Shown here in pieces: positions 1 through 9,006 of a stretch of DNA of 64,000 bases. Every line of letters starts with the position of its first letter. Position 1 is the first letter of the stretch. The translations under genes and the position numbers were made by a program. Source of the stretch: Dehalococcoidia bacterium (GTDB lineage Bacteria; Chloroflexota; Dehalococcoidia; SpSt-223); contig BPIC01000002.1 of NCBI GenBank assembly GCA_026003895.1, positions 620,001-684,000 of the forward strand, written 5' to 3'. Under the pieces are notes generated by a model. It worked only from the letters and a program-made list of their open reading frames with translations, ran no database searches and was not told where the DNA came from.

Positions 1-1
1 C

Positions 2-553
2 CTCGCCCAAGGCGGGATCTCCCTGCCCGCGGCTGCACTCGGCGGCGCCGCGGCCCTCATGGTTTGGGCCTGGCTTGACAAGCATTCACCGGCGCGGGCG
101 CTCGGCGCTGCCGCCGGCGGGCTCCTGGTTGGGGAAGCGATTGCTTCCGTTGGCTTACTGCTCAGTGGGGACTATGCCGGTCCGATCACCGACCTCCCTT
201 GGGCAGTCAGCTACACCCGGCCAGACGCCGGAGTACCTGCCACGCTGGTCGGCCGAAACGTCCATCCCCTCGCGCTCTATGCGCTCCTCTGGTCGGGGGC
301 TGCCGTTGGCTGGCTCTGGATCGTCTGGCCGGAACGCACGATCGGCGAGCGCTGGAGCCTTGCGGCGCTTGCCTACGGGCTTGGTCATCTTGGGATTGGC
401 TATGCTCGGCTCGACCCAGTGTGGTTGCTCGGGCTCCGCGGTGACCAGTTCTTCGGACTCGTCTGGATCGTCATCGGCGTCGTTGGGCTTATCGCCGGCG
501 GGAAGCGGGTTATTCGCGTGGTCGCGTCGACGACTGGAGAACCGGTGCGCTGA
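2..553 (+). CDS. Lgt-like integral membrane protein (5'-partial, degenerate active site)
   Basis: The reading frame is open from base 2, so the start lies outside the window; 183 residues are visible. It is built of hydrophobic helices and resembles prolipoprotein diacylglyceryl transferase (Lgt) in its motif order: a GGIS segment, a G-x-A-I segment ending SGDYAG, an HPLALY segment, and a last helix. The residues that define Lgt look replaced. The usual HGG after GGIS reads PAA, the usual GRIGNF-NGE stretch reads ASVGLLLSGD, and the R-F-x-x-E-F region reads GHLGIGY. I therefore infer a membrane paralogue that has probably lost diacylglyceryl transfer. It is followed after 20 bases by the DUF2085 gene. 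Family assignment rests on motif layout only. Confidence 0.6.
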   Translation, partial: LAQGGISLPAAALGGAAALMVWAWLDKHSPARALGAAAGGLLVGEAIASVGLLLSGDYAGPITDLPWAVSYTRPDAGVPATLVGRNVHPLALYALLWSGAAVGWLWIVWPERTIGERWSLAALAYGLGHLGIGYARLDPVWLLGLRGDQFFGLVWIVIGVVGLIAGGKRVIRVVASTTGEPVR

Positions 554-561
554 CGCTGTGA

Positions 562-567
562 TACGAT
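562..567 (+). promoter_or_regulatory. -10 element TACGAT, leaderless promoter of DUF2085 gene
   Basis: TACGAT preceded by TGA (extended -10 form) ends exactly six bases before the ATG at 574. Transcription starting about seven bases after the hexamer would begin at the start codon. No Shine-Dalgarno sequence precedes the ATG. Confidence 0.5.
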
Positions 568-573
568 TTCGCC

Positions 574-1164
574 ATGACATCACGCTCCCGGCTCGAAGCA
601 CATCTTCCGACGCTTGAGCGGGGGATCAATCGTCTTGCGGACGTCGTCGTCCGCTTTCTCACTCACCACTGGCTCTTCGCGGTGAACGGAGCACTGGCGC
701 TCTATCTGTCCTTGGCCGCGGCCGCTCCCGTCTTGATGGCCTTCGGATGGGAACTGCCGAGCAACGCGATCTACCTCCTCTTTCGGCCGATTTGCCACCA
801 GCTTCCGTCGCGTTCCCATTTCATCGCCGGGCACCAAATGGCGTGCTGCCAGCGCTGCACGGCCATTTATGGCTCGCTGCTGCTTGGTGGGTTGCTGTTT
901 GTCTTACTTCGCGGCTGGCTTCGTCCCCTCCCGTGGAAGGCGTATCTTGTGCTGGTCGCACCGATGGCGGTCGACGGCCTGACGCAGCTGGTCGGCCTTC
1001 GGGCCAGCAGTTGGGAACTCCGAACGCTCACCGGTGGCCTTTTTGGACTGGCGACGGTTTGGCTGGTTTATCCGTTCTTTCATCGGACGATGGTCGAGAT
1101 CCGGTCACTGTTGGACCAGACGGGTGGGTTCGGGCGCCAACCGGCGCCGGTCAGGGATGGCTGA
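574..1164 (+). CDS. DUF2085 family membrane protein
   Basis: A 196-residue membrane protein with about four hydrophobic helices. The central block CHQLPSRSHFIAGHQM followed by CCQRCTAIY, with its Cys and His residues between helices, is the hallmark of the DUF2085 family, whose biochemical role is unknown. The Cys-rich loop could bind metal or take part in thiol chemistry, which would suit the thioredoxin-fold gene that follows with a one-base stop/start overlap (TGATG). The ATG at 574 has no ribosome binding site but sits six bases after a TACGAT box, so a leaderless message is likely. Function is otherwise unassigned. Confidence 0.8.
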   Translation: MTSRSRLEAHLPTLERGINRLADVVVRFLTHHWLFAVNGALALYLSLAAAAPVLMAFGWELPSNAIYLLFRPICHQLPSRSHFIAGHQMACCQRCTAIYGSLLLGGLLFVLLRGWLRPLPWKAYLVLVAPMAVDGLTQLVGLRASSWELRTLTGGLFGLATVWLVYPFFHRTMVEIRSLLDQTGGFGRQPAPVRDG

Positions 1165-1727
1165 TGCAACGTCTCGCCGCCGTCGCTTTCGTCGGATTCT
1201 TTTCTTGCCTTCTCGCCGGAATGCTCGGATTTCTTGTTCTGCGGATTTCGACGAGCGGGGAAGATGCCACGTCAGCCGTGGTCGAGACGAGCGAGGCTGC
1301 ACGGGTCAACGATCCTGCCCCAAACTTTACGGCACGTACCCTCGCCGGTGAGACAGTGAGCTTGGCGGACTACCGCGGCAAGCTGGTCGTTGTCAATTTC
1401 TGGGCGAGCTGGTGCGGACCGTGTCGAAGCGAGATGCCGGCAATCGAAGCGGCGAGCGTGCGCTATCGAGACTCTGGCGTGGTCTTCCTCGGCCTGAATG
1501 TTCAGGAGACCCTCGCAACCGCAACCGCTTTTGCCGAAGAGTTCCGGCTGACATTCCCGATCCTGCTCGATCCCAACGGCGCGATCAGCGCAGTTTACCG
1601 GGTGCGGAGCCTGCCGACGACGTTTTTCGTGGACGGCAACGGGATTCTCCGCGAACAGTTCACCGGCGAGATGAACGCCTCAGTGATTGACCGTCGGGTT
1701 CGACTGTACGCAGAAGCGGCGCCCTGA
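1164..1727 (+). CDS. TlpA/ResA-like membrane-anchored thiol-disulfide oxidoreductase
   Basis: The protein has 187 residues. An N-terminal hydrophobic anchor (about residues 5-28) is followed by an AhpC/TSA-TlpA type thioredoxin domain with the active site W-C-G-P-C (Cys84 and Cys87), and a later SLPTTFFVD stretch carrying the cis-proline loop. This family reduces or isomerises disulfides outside the membrane, often for cytochrome c or lipoprotein maturation. The open frame runs further upstream, but the ATG overlapping the DUF2085 stop (TGATG) gives the correct signal anchor and implies translational coupling. Family assignment is firm; the substrate is unknown. Confidence 0.88.
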   Translation: MQRLAAVAFVGFFSCLLAGMLGFLVLRISTSGEDATSAVVETSEAARVNDPAPNFTARTLAGETVSLADYRGKLVVVNFWASWCGPCRSEMPAIEAASVRYRDSGVVFLGLNVQETLATATAFAEEFRLTFPILLDPNGAISAVYRVRSLPTTFFVDGNGILREQFTGEMNASVIDRRVRLYAEAAP

Positions 1728-1756
1728 AGCAAACACCTCGTGTTGAGGCATCCCTC

Positions 1757-2161
1757 ATGAGCATCTTCACCGAACGTGAGCGGCAGTACATCGCTGGCCA
1801 GCCCCTCGCGCGGCTTGCCACCGTCTCGCGCGAGGGCCAGCCGGACGTTGCTGTGCTCGCCTTTGAGTTTGATGGCAATCGGTTCGCCTTTCGGCACGCG
1901 CCGGGCCGGCGGACGCTTCGGCATCGCAATATCCGCCAAGGCAACACCCGCGTCGCTGTCATCGTCGACGACTTGCCTCCCGGTGCTCGGCCAGGCGAAG
2001 GGAAGGCGCGCGGGGTGAAGGTGCACGGGACGGCCGCCCTCGAACTGAGCGACGGCGTCGAGCGGCTCGTGGTGACGCCGGACGAAGTGTGGAGCTGGGG
2101 GATCGAGCGACCGGCCGAATCTGGCAATCCGGCGGCGATGCGACGGGATCGCCTCAACTAA
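1757..2161 (+). CDS. PPOX-class (pyridoxamine 5'-phosphate oxidase-like) flavin/F420-binding protein
   Basis: A 134-residue single-domain protein of the split-barrel FMN/F420-binding fold. The opening F-T-E-R-E-R-Q-Y and P-L-A-R-L-A-T-V-S-R-E-G-Q-P-D-V match the typical start of PPOX-class F420-dependent oxidoreductases, and the middle R-G-V-K-V-H-G-T-A is the usual second strand motif. Such enzymes use FMN, F420, heme or biliverdin, and which one applies cannot be read from the sequence. A GAGG stretch lies about eight bases before the ATG. It sits 29 bases after the thioredoxin-like gene and could be co-transcribed. Confidence 0.82.
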   Translation: MSIFTERERQYIAGQPLARLATVSREGQPDVAVLAFEFDGNRFAFRHAPGRRTLRHRNIRQGNTRVAVIVDDLPPGARPGEGKARGVKVHGTAALELSDGVERLVVTPDEVWSWGIERPAESGNPAAMRRDRLN

Positions 2162-2493
2162 CGAGGCGGCTTGCGCACTCGAAGGCTCGCCCGCCACGGC
2201 AGCGTTCACCTGCCGGCCGATCCCGCGGTGATCCGGTCTCAATCGATGCTTCCGCCACGACACGCCGACTCCGTGACTCTGAGCGACCAAGGTCGGTGAC
2301 GATCGCGACCCGATGCTCCCAGTTCTCTAACGCGATCGTCCAAGCCTCGTGACATCGACCGGCGAACGCCCCACGGTCGAACGTCGGGTTCTGCTCAGGC
2401 TCAGCGGGAGCCGTATATCCACGCTGCCCTTCCATTGGCCACGCTGGACCGTCCGCGCCCTCCGACGACCTTTGGGATGTTCACAAGGGGCGA
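2162..2493. other. Non-coding gap between convergent genes
   Basis: Lies between the ends of the PPOX gene (+) and purB (-). A 93-codon minus-strand frame here lacks a convincing start, ribosome site or recognisable motif. I see no terminator hairpin or RNA gene. Confidence 0.4.
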
Positions 2494-3807
2494 CTAGACC
2501 GGCGCGGGCTCGTCGACGGCAATGCCGAGGCGGCGGAAAGGAACGTCCGCGTAGCGAAGGTAAAAGCTCGGGTCGAAGAGCGCAGCGAGCTCGTCGGGTG
2601 AGAGCACCGCGGTCACTTCGGGATCAGCCGCCAGGAGAGCTTGATAATCCTCTCGGGTGCGCCAGCCCCGCATCGCGTGGCGCTGGACGATTTTGTAGGC
2701 GGCTTGACGGGTCAGCCCACGTTCGACGAGCGCAAGGAGCACTCGCTGCGAGAAAACCAACCCTCGGGTGAGGTTGATGTTCTCAAGCATCCGATCGGGG
2801 TACACGAGGAGCCGCTCAAGAATACCTGCGAGGAGATCGAGCATGTAGTCCAGCAAGATTGTGCTGTCCGGCAGAATGATTCGCTCGGTCGACGAGTGGC
2901 TAATATCGCGCTCGTGCCAAAGGGCGACATTCTCGAGGGCCGTGACGGCGTGCCCGCGGATGACACGCGCCAAGCCGGTAATGCGCTCAGCCAGCTCGGG
3001 GTTCCGCTTGTGCGGCATGGATGAGGACCCCGTTTGGCCGTCGTCGAACGGTTCTTCGGCCTCCAACACCTCGGTGCGCTGCAGCGAACGCAACTCGGTT
3101 GCGAACTTTTCGAGCGAGGCTGCCAAGAGCGCAATGGCCAACACGAACTCGGCGTGACGATCCCGCTGGAGGACTTGGGTGGAGGCGGCAGCGGGTGTCA
3201 GGCCGAGCGCCGCGCAGGCGATCTCTTCCACCTCCGGCGGAACGAGCGCATGCGTGCCCACCGCACCGGACAGCTTGCCGACCGCAACGCGGCTGCGTGC
3301 CGCGCGGAGCCGTTCGCGGCCCCGCCGGACCTCGTCGATCCAGACCGCGAGTTTCAGCCCGAACGAGGTGGGTTCGGCATGGACGCCGTGAGTGCGGCCA
3401 ATTTGCGGCGTTCGACGATGCTCGACGGCGAGCTTGGTAATCGCACGCTCCAAGCGATCGACGCCAGCAAGCAAGATGTCGGCCGCCTCGACCAGTTGGA
3501 GCGAGAGCGCCGTGTCCATCACGTCGGAGGAGGTCAGCCCATAATGGATCCACCGCCCGGGGGCCCCCAGCCGCTCTTGCACCGAACGCAGAAAGGCTGT
3601 CATATCGTGATGGGTTTCCTTGAAGTAGCGGGCGACATCATCCGCGTCGTAGGTCGCAGTTCGGATCACCGCGAGATCTGCCTCAGGAACAACGCCGATT
3701 GCTGCCCAGCCCTCGCTTGCGGCGATCTCGACTTTGAGCCAGAGGTCGAGCTTGTGGCGCTCTGTCCAAATCTTGCCCATGACCGGCCGGGTATAGCGCT
3801 CGATCAT
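2494..3807 (-). CDS. purB: Adenylosuccinate lyase
   Basis: A 437-residue enzyme of the fumarase/aspartase superfamily. It cleaves SAICAR and adenylosuccinate, releasing fumarate, in purine synthesis. The family signature S-S-S-M-P-H-K-R-N-P is present, as is the N-terminal MIERYTRPVMGKIW typical of the PurB subgroup. The frame is open 44 codons further upstream, but the ATG at 3807 is preceded by a strong GGAGGG site and lies one base after the purD stop, so it is the start. It is the last gene of the guaA-purD-purB operon. Confidence 0.96.
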   Translation of the reverse strand: MIERYTRPVMGKIWTERHKLDLWLKVEIAASEGWAAIGVVPEADLAVIRTATYDADDVARYFKETHHDMTAFLRSVQERLGAPGRWIHYGLTSSDVMDTALSLQLVEAADILLAGVDRLERAITKLAVEHRRTPQIGRTHGVHAEPTSFGLKLAVWIDEVRRGRERLRAARSRVAVGKLSGAVGTHALVPPEVEEIACAALGLTPAAASTQVLQRDRHAEFVLAIALLAASLEKFATELRSLQRTEVLEAEEPFDDGQTGSSSMPHKRNPELAERITGLARVIRGHAVTALENVALWHERDISHSSTERIILPDSTILLDYMLDLLAGILERLLVYPDRMLENINLTRGLVFSQRVLLALVERGLTRQAAYKIVQRHAMRGWRTREDYQALLAADPEVTAVLSPDELAALFDPSFYLRYADVPFRRLGIAVDEPAPV

Positions 3808-3808
3808 T

Positions 3809-5068
3809 TCACCCTCCGAGCGCGATGTCGCGCCGGTAGTGCATCCCGCGAAACGAAATTGCTTGAACCCCCTGATACGCGAGTTCACGGGCCGCGCTGA
3901 CGCTGCTGCCAGTGCCAACGACGTGGAGTACCCGGCCACCGTCCGTCAGCAGCCGTCCGTGCTCGCGCCGCGTTCCGGCGTGGAACACCACGACGCCGCG
4001 CGGCAGCTCGCCAATTGCAATCTCGTCACCTAGCACGGGGGTCGAGGGATATCGCTCGGCGGCGAGCGCAACGCTGACCGCCGCTTTCGTCGATTGCGGA
4101 AACCGGATACCTGCCAGCCCGTCGGTCGCGGTCGCATACAGCAGGTCAAACAGATCGACGTCCAAACAGGGGACGATCGCCTCAGTTTCGGGATCGCCGA
4201 ACCGTGCGTTGAACTCGACGACTTTCGGGCCATCGGGAGTGACCATCAGCCCCGCGTATAACGCCCCGCGAAAGGGCGATCCACGCCGCCGCAACTCGTC
4301 CACCACGGGCTGCAGGATGGCGGTTGCGGTGTTGGCAAGATCGAACTGCGAGAAGAACTCGGGTGGCGTGTAGGCGCCCATTCCTCCGGTGTTCGGCCCC
4401 GTGTCCCCTTCTCCGACGCGCTTGTAATCGCAGGCGGCGGCAAGCGGGACCACGTTGCTCCCGTCAACGAGGGCGAACACGCTGACTTCCCGACCCGTCA
4501 TCTTTTCTTCAAGGATGACCCGACGGCTCGCCTCGCCAAAAATTCGGCGGGTCAGATTGTCTTCAAGAGCGCGTTCAGCTTCCTCGAGGGTTTCGCAGAC
4601 CGTGACCCCTTTGCCCGCCGCCAGACCGTCGGCCTTGACGACAAGGGGAGCGCCCATGTCCCGGGCGTAGCGGCGAGCCGCCTCGAGATCCTCGAACGCC
4701 TTCCACCGTGCCGTCGGGACCCCGGCGGCGGCCATGACCTCTTTGGCAAACTGCTTGCTGGTTTCGATCCGGGCGGCAGCCTGCGTCGGTCCGAACACTG
4801 GCAGGCCGACGCCCTGTAGCGCGTCCACCATGCCCTCGCCAAGGGCAGCGTCTGGTCCAACGACGACGAAGTCCGCTCCCCACTCCTGCGCCGCTCGGGT
4901 CATGCCCGCGACATCGGTCGGCTGGACTGGAAGGTTTTCGGCAATCTCCGAAGTGCCGCCGTTGCCGGGCGCCACAGCAAGCCGCTCGACACGGGCATTC
5001 CGACGGATCGCCCAAGCGAGCGCGTGCTCGCGGCCACCGCTACCAACAACCAGCACGCTCATTCCCAT
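3809..5068 (-). CDS. purD: Phosphoribosylamine-glycine ligase (GAR synthetase)
   Basis: A 419-residue ATP-grasp enzyme that joins glycine to 5-phosphoribosylamine, the second step of de novo purine synthesis. Visible family motifs are the N-terminal [15 protein letters not shown], the ATP-grasp stretch [13 protein letters not shown] and the metal-binding FNARFGDPE. Length matches typical bacterial PurD. Its start overlaps the end of guaA by ten bases and its stop lies one base from the purB start, so the three are almost certainly one operon. Confidence 0.97.
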   Translation of the reverse strand: MGMSVLVVGSGGREHALAWAIRRNARVERLAVAPGNGGTSEIAENLPVQPTDVAGMTRAAQEWGADFVVVGPDAALGEGMVDALQGVGLPVFGPTQAAARIETSKQFAKEVMAAAGVPTARWKAFEDLEAARRYARDMGAPLVVKADGLAAGKGVTVCETLEEAERALEDNLTRRIFGEASRRVILEEKMTGREVSVFALVDGSNVVPLAAACDYKRVGEGDTGPNTGGMGAYTPPEFFSQFDLANTATAILQPVVDELRRRGSPFRGALYAGLMVTPDGPKVVEFNARFGDPETEAIVPCLDVDLFDLLYATATDGLAGIRFPQSTKAAVSVALAAERYPSTPVLGDEIAIGELPRGVVVFHAGTRREHGRLLTDGGRVLHVVGTGSSVSAARELAYQGVQAISFRGMHYRRDIALGG

Positions 5069-6606
5069 TCGATCGTCCCCGGCGGCTTGCTGGTGATGTC
5101 ATAGACGACGCGGGTGATATAAGGGACCTCGTTCACAATTCGAGTGCTGACCCGCGCCAAAAGTTCGTGGGGCAGGCGAGCCCAGTCGGCCGTCATAAAG
5201 TCTTCAGTCGTGACCGCGCGGACGGCGGCAACAAAGCCATACGTCCGATAGTCGCCCATGACACCGACCGTCTGGACTGGAGTGATCACGACGAGGCTCT
5301 GCGAAAGCTCGCGGTAGAGCCCGGCCCGGCGGATCTCCTGCTCGAAGATCGCGTCTGCTTCGCGGGCGGCCGCCAGTTTTTCGTTGGTGATCTCGCCAAT
5401 GATCCGCACCGCCAACCCCGGTCCGGGGAAGGGGTGCCGGAAGACGATATCCTCGGGCAATCCGAGCAACAGCCCCACCTCTCGCACCTCGTCCTTGAAC
5501 AGGTACCGGAGCGGCTCCACGAGCTCGAGCCCAAGATCGTCTGGAATTCCGCCGACGTTGTGATGGGTCTTGATCTTGGCCGCCGCTTTTCGTTCGGGCG
5601 TCGCGCTCTCGATCACATCCGGGTAGAGCGTTCCCTGAGCGAGGAATTTGACATCGCCGATGGCTTTTGCCTCGGCTTCGAAGACGCGCACAAACTCCCG
5701 GCCGATGATCTTCCGCTTCTCTTCCGGGTCAGTGACGCCGGCCAGCGCTCCGAGGAACAGTTCCCGGGCGTCCACCGTGCGAAGATTCAACCGGACATTG
5801 TCGCGAAACGCCTCTTCCACACGGCGCCGCTCATCCTTCCGCAGAAGCCCGTTGTCGACGAAAATGCAGGTAAGGCGGTCGCCGACCGCCCAATGAACGA
5901 GGCTCGCGGCGACCGACGAATCCACGCCTCCGGAAAGCGCACATACGACCTTGCCATCCCCGACCCGGTCCTTGATCTCCTGAACGCTCTCGGCGATGAA
6001 GTTACTTGGCGTCCAATCACCGTGGCAGCCGCAGACTTCGTAGAGAAAGTTCGCGAGGATATCCTTGCCGCGGGGCGTATGCACGACTTCGGGGTGAAAT
6101 TGGAGCCCGAAACGTCGTGCGCCGTCGCCCATCGCGGCGAACGGACTGTTCTCGGTGTGTGCCAGCGCGACAAAGCCCGGGGGAAGCGACTCAATCCGGT
6201 CGCCGTGGCTCATCCAGACTTGCACCTGCTCGGGCAATCCACGAAAGAGCGGGCTTTCCGCGTTCACCGTCAGCATAGCGTGGCCGTATTCGCGGTGATG
6301 CCCGGGCGCGACCTTCCCACCGAGCTGGTGGGCAAGCGCCTGCATGCCGTAGCAGATGCCCAGGATGGGGGCTCCACTCTCGAGAATCGGCTGCTGAATG
6401 AAGGGCGCGCCCTCGTCGTACACGCTGCTCGGGCCGCCAGACAGGATGAAGCCTTTGGGCCTCAGCCGTTCAATCTCGCTCCACGGGGCGTCCCAAGGTA
6501 ACAGCTCGCAATACACCCGAAGCTCGCGCACGCGGCGAGCGATCAGTTGGCTGTATTGCGATCCGAAATCGAGGACAGCGATGGCTTCGTGGGGGGTAGC
6601 TTTCAC
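5059..6606 (-). CDS. guaA: GMP synthase (glutamine-hydrolysing)
   Basis: A 515-residue two-domain enzyme that converts XMP to GMP. The N-terminal class I glutamine amidotransferase domain has the nucleophile in ILGICYGMQ (Cys85) and the His/Glu pair in FHPEVVHT. The ATP-pyrophosphatase domain has the P-loop LSGGVDSS, and the C-terminal dimerisation domain has [12 protein letters not shown]. The start is a GTG with no ribosome binding site, six bases after a TATCAT box, so I expect a leaderless mRNA. It leads the guaA-purD-purB operon and so links GMP formation with general purine synthesis. Confidence 0.97.
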   Translation of the reverse strand: MKATPHEAIAVLDFGSQYSQLIARRVRELRVYCELLPWDAPWSEIERLRPKGFILSGGPSSVYDEGAPFIQQPILESGAPILGICYGMQALAHQLGGKVAPGHHREYGHAMLTVNAESPLFRGLPEQVQVWMSHGDRIESLPPGFVALAHTENSPFAAMGDGARRFGLQFHPEVVHTPRGKDILANFLYEVCGCHGDWTPSNFIAESVQEIKDRVGDGKVVCALSGGVDSSVAASLVHWAVGDRLTCIFVDNGLLRKDERRRVEEAFRDNVRLNLRTVDARELFLGALAGVTDPEEKRKIIGREFVRVFEAEAKAIGDVKFLAQGTLYPDVIESATPERKAAAKIKTHHNVGGIPDDLGLELVEPLRYLFKDEVREVGLLLGLPEDIVFRHPFPGPGLAVRIIGEITNEKLAAAREADAIFEQEIRRAGLYRELSQSLVVITPVQTVGVMGDYRTYGFVAAVRAVTTEDFMTADWARLPHELLARVSTRIVNEVPYITRVVYDITSKPPGTIEWE

Positions 6607-6612
6607 GATCGA

Positions 6613-6618
6613 ATGATA
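6613..6618 (-). promoter_or_regulatory. -10 element TATCAT, leaderless promoter of guaA operon
   Basis: On the minus strand TATCAT ends six bases before the GTG start of guaA at 6606. No Shine-Dalgarno motif fits between them, and the spacing matches the other leaderless starts in this window. Confidence 0.5.
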
Positions 6619-6859
6619 GCAAAGGCTGCCCTCTGGAGAGAGCGGATCGCGGTGGTCGCGCCCCGTCCAAGGAGCACCGAGCGAGGGAAAAGGATGCTCC
6701 CATGTGTTCCACGCACAGCTCGGTCTCGCGGCAATCGGGCGGCCGCCGTGCCGGCGACTCTCCCCGGTGATCGACCGGTGTCCGCTCGATCGACTTCTCT
6801 ACCGTTGAGGGCCCGCCTCGCAACGCGGCGCTCGCCACGGGAGAGCAGCAGTTGCTGAC

Positions 6860-7387
6860 CTAGAACGAAGTCTCGGAGCGCAACTGTTTCTGGCCACGCG
6901 TGAACGTGATGAGGATTCGCCCGCCCGGCGGAACGGCTTCGAGGGCCTTTGCGAGGTCATCGGCATTCGCGATCGGTCGCATGTTCACCTCGGTGATGAT
7001 GTCCTGCGGCTGCAGGCCAGCGCGAGCCGCGGGAGAGCCCGGGGCAACTTTGCCAACGTAGGCCCCGAAAATCGGCAACCCGCCGGCTTTGGCGGTGATC
7101 CTGCTCGCATCCGCCACGCTCGCGCCAAAGGTAGGTCGACCGGCCGTTGCTGCCTCGAGAAGCCGATCGATGCGTGCTCGGTCGAAGCCGACCACCACGT
7201 CGTTGCCAATCGTCAACACTGGCACGCCAGTCTGCCCGCTGCGACGTACCATCTCCATCGCCGCAACGCGGTCCTGTTCGACATTCTTTTCCGTGAAGGG
7301 CACGCCCTTCTGCGTGAGATATTGCTTCGCCCTGACGCACCATGGGCACGTCGAGGTGGTGTAAACGGTGACCGGTGGATAGGCCAT
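6860..7387 (-). CDS. Glutaredoxin-PDZ fusion protein
   Basis: The protein has 175 residues in two domains. Residues 4-80 form a glutaredoxin: the redox motif is C-P-W-C (Cys14, Cys17) and the glutathione-loop motif GQTGVPVLTI carries the cis-proline. Residues about 103-170 form a PDZ domain, with GSPAARAGLQPQD and the following I-I-T-E-V-N, like those of HtrA-type proteases but without any protease domain. No signal peptide is present, so it should be cytoplasmic. The ATG at 7387 follows a GGAG site; an ATG at 7414 is possible but fits less well. The domain pairing is unusual; a role in redox-linked peptide recognition is inference. Confidence 0.88.
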   Translation of the reverse strand: MAYPPVTVYTTSTCPWCVRAKQYLTQKGVPFTEKNVEQDRVAAMEMVRRSGQTGVPVLTIGNDVVVGFDRARIDRLLEAATAGRPTFGASVADASRITAKAGGLPIFGAYVGKVAPGSPAARAGLQPQDIITEVNMRPIANADDLAKALEAVPPGGRILITFTRGQKQLRSETSF

Positions 7388-7505
7388 CGCTTCATTGCTC
7401 CTTTCGTGATTCATTGGAGCGTGGTTGGCCAGACGTTCAAAGCATACGACACTCCACACGTCCTGTTCTGCTGTACGATGCGGCATCTCGCACGAGGAGC
7501 GCTGC

Positions 7506-7931
7506 ATGACCCCGGAGGAGATGAAACAGTTCTATCGCCGGCTGATCGACGAGATTTCGAACCAAGGCCATGCCGAAAAGGCCGCCGAGTTCTACGGTGA
7601 CGATTTCGTCGACCACGAAGGTCCGCCAGATTCGCCCCCCGGTCCGTGGCGATTCGAACAGTTCACCCGCATCATGAAGGCAGCATTCCCTGACCGGCGG
7701 GTGGAGATCGACTTCATGACGGTCGACGGCGAGTTTTTGACCGCCCGCCAGACCGTTACCGGCACTCACCTCGGACCGTACTTTGGCCATCCCGCCACCG
7801 GCAAGAGATTCAGGGTAAGCGCCATCGATATCTATCGCATCCGCGACGGCAAGATCCGAGAGCGGTGGGGAAATGCCGACACGCTCGGCATGATGACCCA
7901 GCTTGGTCTCGTTGCTCGGCCCGGCGGATAG
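7506..7931 (+). CDS. SnoaL-like / ester cyclase family protein
   Basis: The protein has 141 residues in the NTF2-like alpha+beta barrel fold. The typical order is seen: MTPEEMKQFYRRLIDEI, then a VDHEGPP stretch, GPWRFEQFTRIMKAAFPD, and a closing D-I-Y-R-I-R-D-G-K-I-R-E-R-W. The last motif is the strongest mark of the SnoaL-like polyketide cyclase family, most members of which have no known substrate. The start at 7506 has a GAGGAGC ribosome site; the frame extends upstream but without one. A TACGAT box at 7474-7479 may be its promoter. It is divergent from the glutaredoxin-PDZ gene. Confidence 0.82.
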   Translation: MTPEEMKQFYRRLIDEISNQGHAEKAAEFYGDDFVDHEGPPDSPPGPWRFEQFTRIMKAAFPDRRVEIDFMTVDGEFLTARQTVTGTHLGPYFGHPATGKRFRVSAIDIYRIRDGKIRERWGNADTLGMMTQLGLVARPGG

Positions 7932-8367
7932 GACGCCGTCGGTCGCGATCGTCCTTTGGATCGTACGGTGTGCCGCCCGGATCTCATGAGCACAGCCAAG
8001 GAAGTCGCGCCACCCTGTCTGTCGGCCTCGTTTCCCGCTGTGGAGCGGGCTCCATGGGGTCCTAGCACGGCTGACGCTCAGTCCCCTGGCACGATCCGCA
8101 CTTGGAACCGCGGGCCGATGCGCTTCACCGCTCACCCCTCCCCTGAAGGATGGGAGCTGGCTGCAGCCCGAAACGGCTTCAGGACGGCGCGACTGGTGTA
8201 GCTCAGCAGCGTGCTAAGGTCCGAAGGCAACTCTGGGCACCTCGCGCTGCCGGCGAATCGTGCCAATCCTCGGCGTGGCCATGCGGTCGGCCGCCCCGAT
8301 GGATCGCAGGCAAAACCTGCGTTGTGACGGTGGTTTATCTACAACGGATCGTTCAAGTCGTGGTGGG
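7932..8367. other. Intergenic region, 436 bp, nothing recognised
   Basis: Lies between the SnoaL-like gene (+) and the HAD gene (-), which converge. A tRNA-like D-arm string near 8190 was checked and rejected. No convincing ORF, terminator or repeat was seen. Confidence 0.4.
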
Positions 8368-9006
8368 TCAGCCGCTCAGGAGCATTGCAACGTCACCGAC
8401 TTCCGAGACGACGAAATCGGGCGGCAGGTCATCGGCCTGGGGAAGAGCGGCAGCATAGGCGCCGTAGGCAACCTGCACCGTGGTCAGACGCGAACCAAGT
8501 ACCCGCTTGAACGTGCTCAAGATGCGCAGCTTGTCGTCCACCAGCCAATAATGGTCCGCAGGAAACTCAGCGATAATCTCTGCGGTATGCGCCTCTTTGT
8601 GCTGAAAGATGCGGACGCGACCCCCAACAGCAGCAGCAAGACCGGACTGCTCGATCTTGCGGCGCTGGAAGACGGGATCGCCATCGCTCACGATCACGGG
8701 GCGACCGATCGCCGCGGCGGCGGCGAGCGCCGCGGCGGCTCCACTGGCAACGAAGGCCGAAACGGGCAGCGCCTTGATGCATTGCCGAGCGGCCTCGCCG
8801 ATCACCGGATCGTCCGATGTAAGTCGGTGTATCGCTTCCGGAAGGTCAACGTGGCCCCAAGCCGCACGCACGGCCTCGTAGTGCGCCCAAAATGCGGCTG
8901 CACGGTCCGAGCCGACGGTTTCGGTGAGCGCGTGGTCCAATGCCCGCCGGAATCGCTCCGTGTCAAAAAGTGTGTTGTCAACGTCGAAGAGGACGACGAC
9001 GCTCAT
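8368..9006 (-). CDS. HAD-superfamily hydrolase
   Basis: The protein has 212 residues. Motif I is F-D-V-D-N-T-L-F-D, with nucleophile Asp8 and Asp10. A later V-S-D-G-D-P is motif II, K144-type lysine positions follow in RRKIEQSGL, and the acidic motif IV is W-L-V-D-D-K. This places it among class I HAD phosphatases, which remove phosphate from small molecules. Its ATG overlaps the stop of the upstream glycosyltransferase gene by four bases (ATGA), so the two are translationally coupled. It may dephosphorylate the sugar product of that enzyme; this is inference. Confidence 0.85.
   Translation of the reverse strand: MSVVVLFDVDNTLFDTERFRRALDHALTETVGSDRAAAFWAHYEAVRAAWGHVDLPEAIHRLTSDDPVIGEAARQCIKALPVSAFVASGAAAALAAAAAIGRPVIVSDGDPVFQRRKIEQSGLAAAVGGRVRIFQHKEAHTAEIIAEFPADHYWLVDDKLRILSTFKRVLGSRLTTVQVAYGAYAAALPQADDLPPDFVVSEVGDVAMLLSG

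Noticed and set aside
2154..2435. A 93-codon minus-strand frame between the PPOX gene and purB
   Set aside because: No start with a ribosome site or -10 box, and composition does not look protein-like.
5167..6501. A 444-codon plus-strand frame opposite guaA
   Set aside because: It mirrors guaA, has no ribosome site and no domain. It is an antisense shadow.
8190..8270. A tRNA-like D-arm string (TGGTGTAGCTCAG)
   Set aside because: No T-loop GTTCGAAYC, anticodon stem or acceptor pairing follows, so it is not a tRNA.
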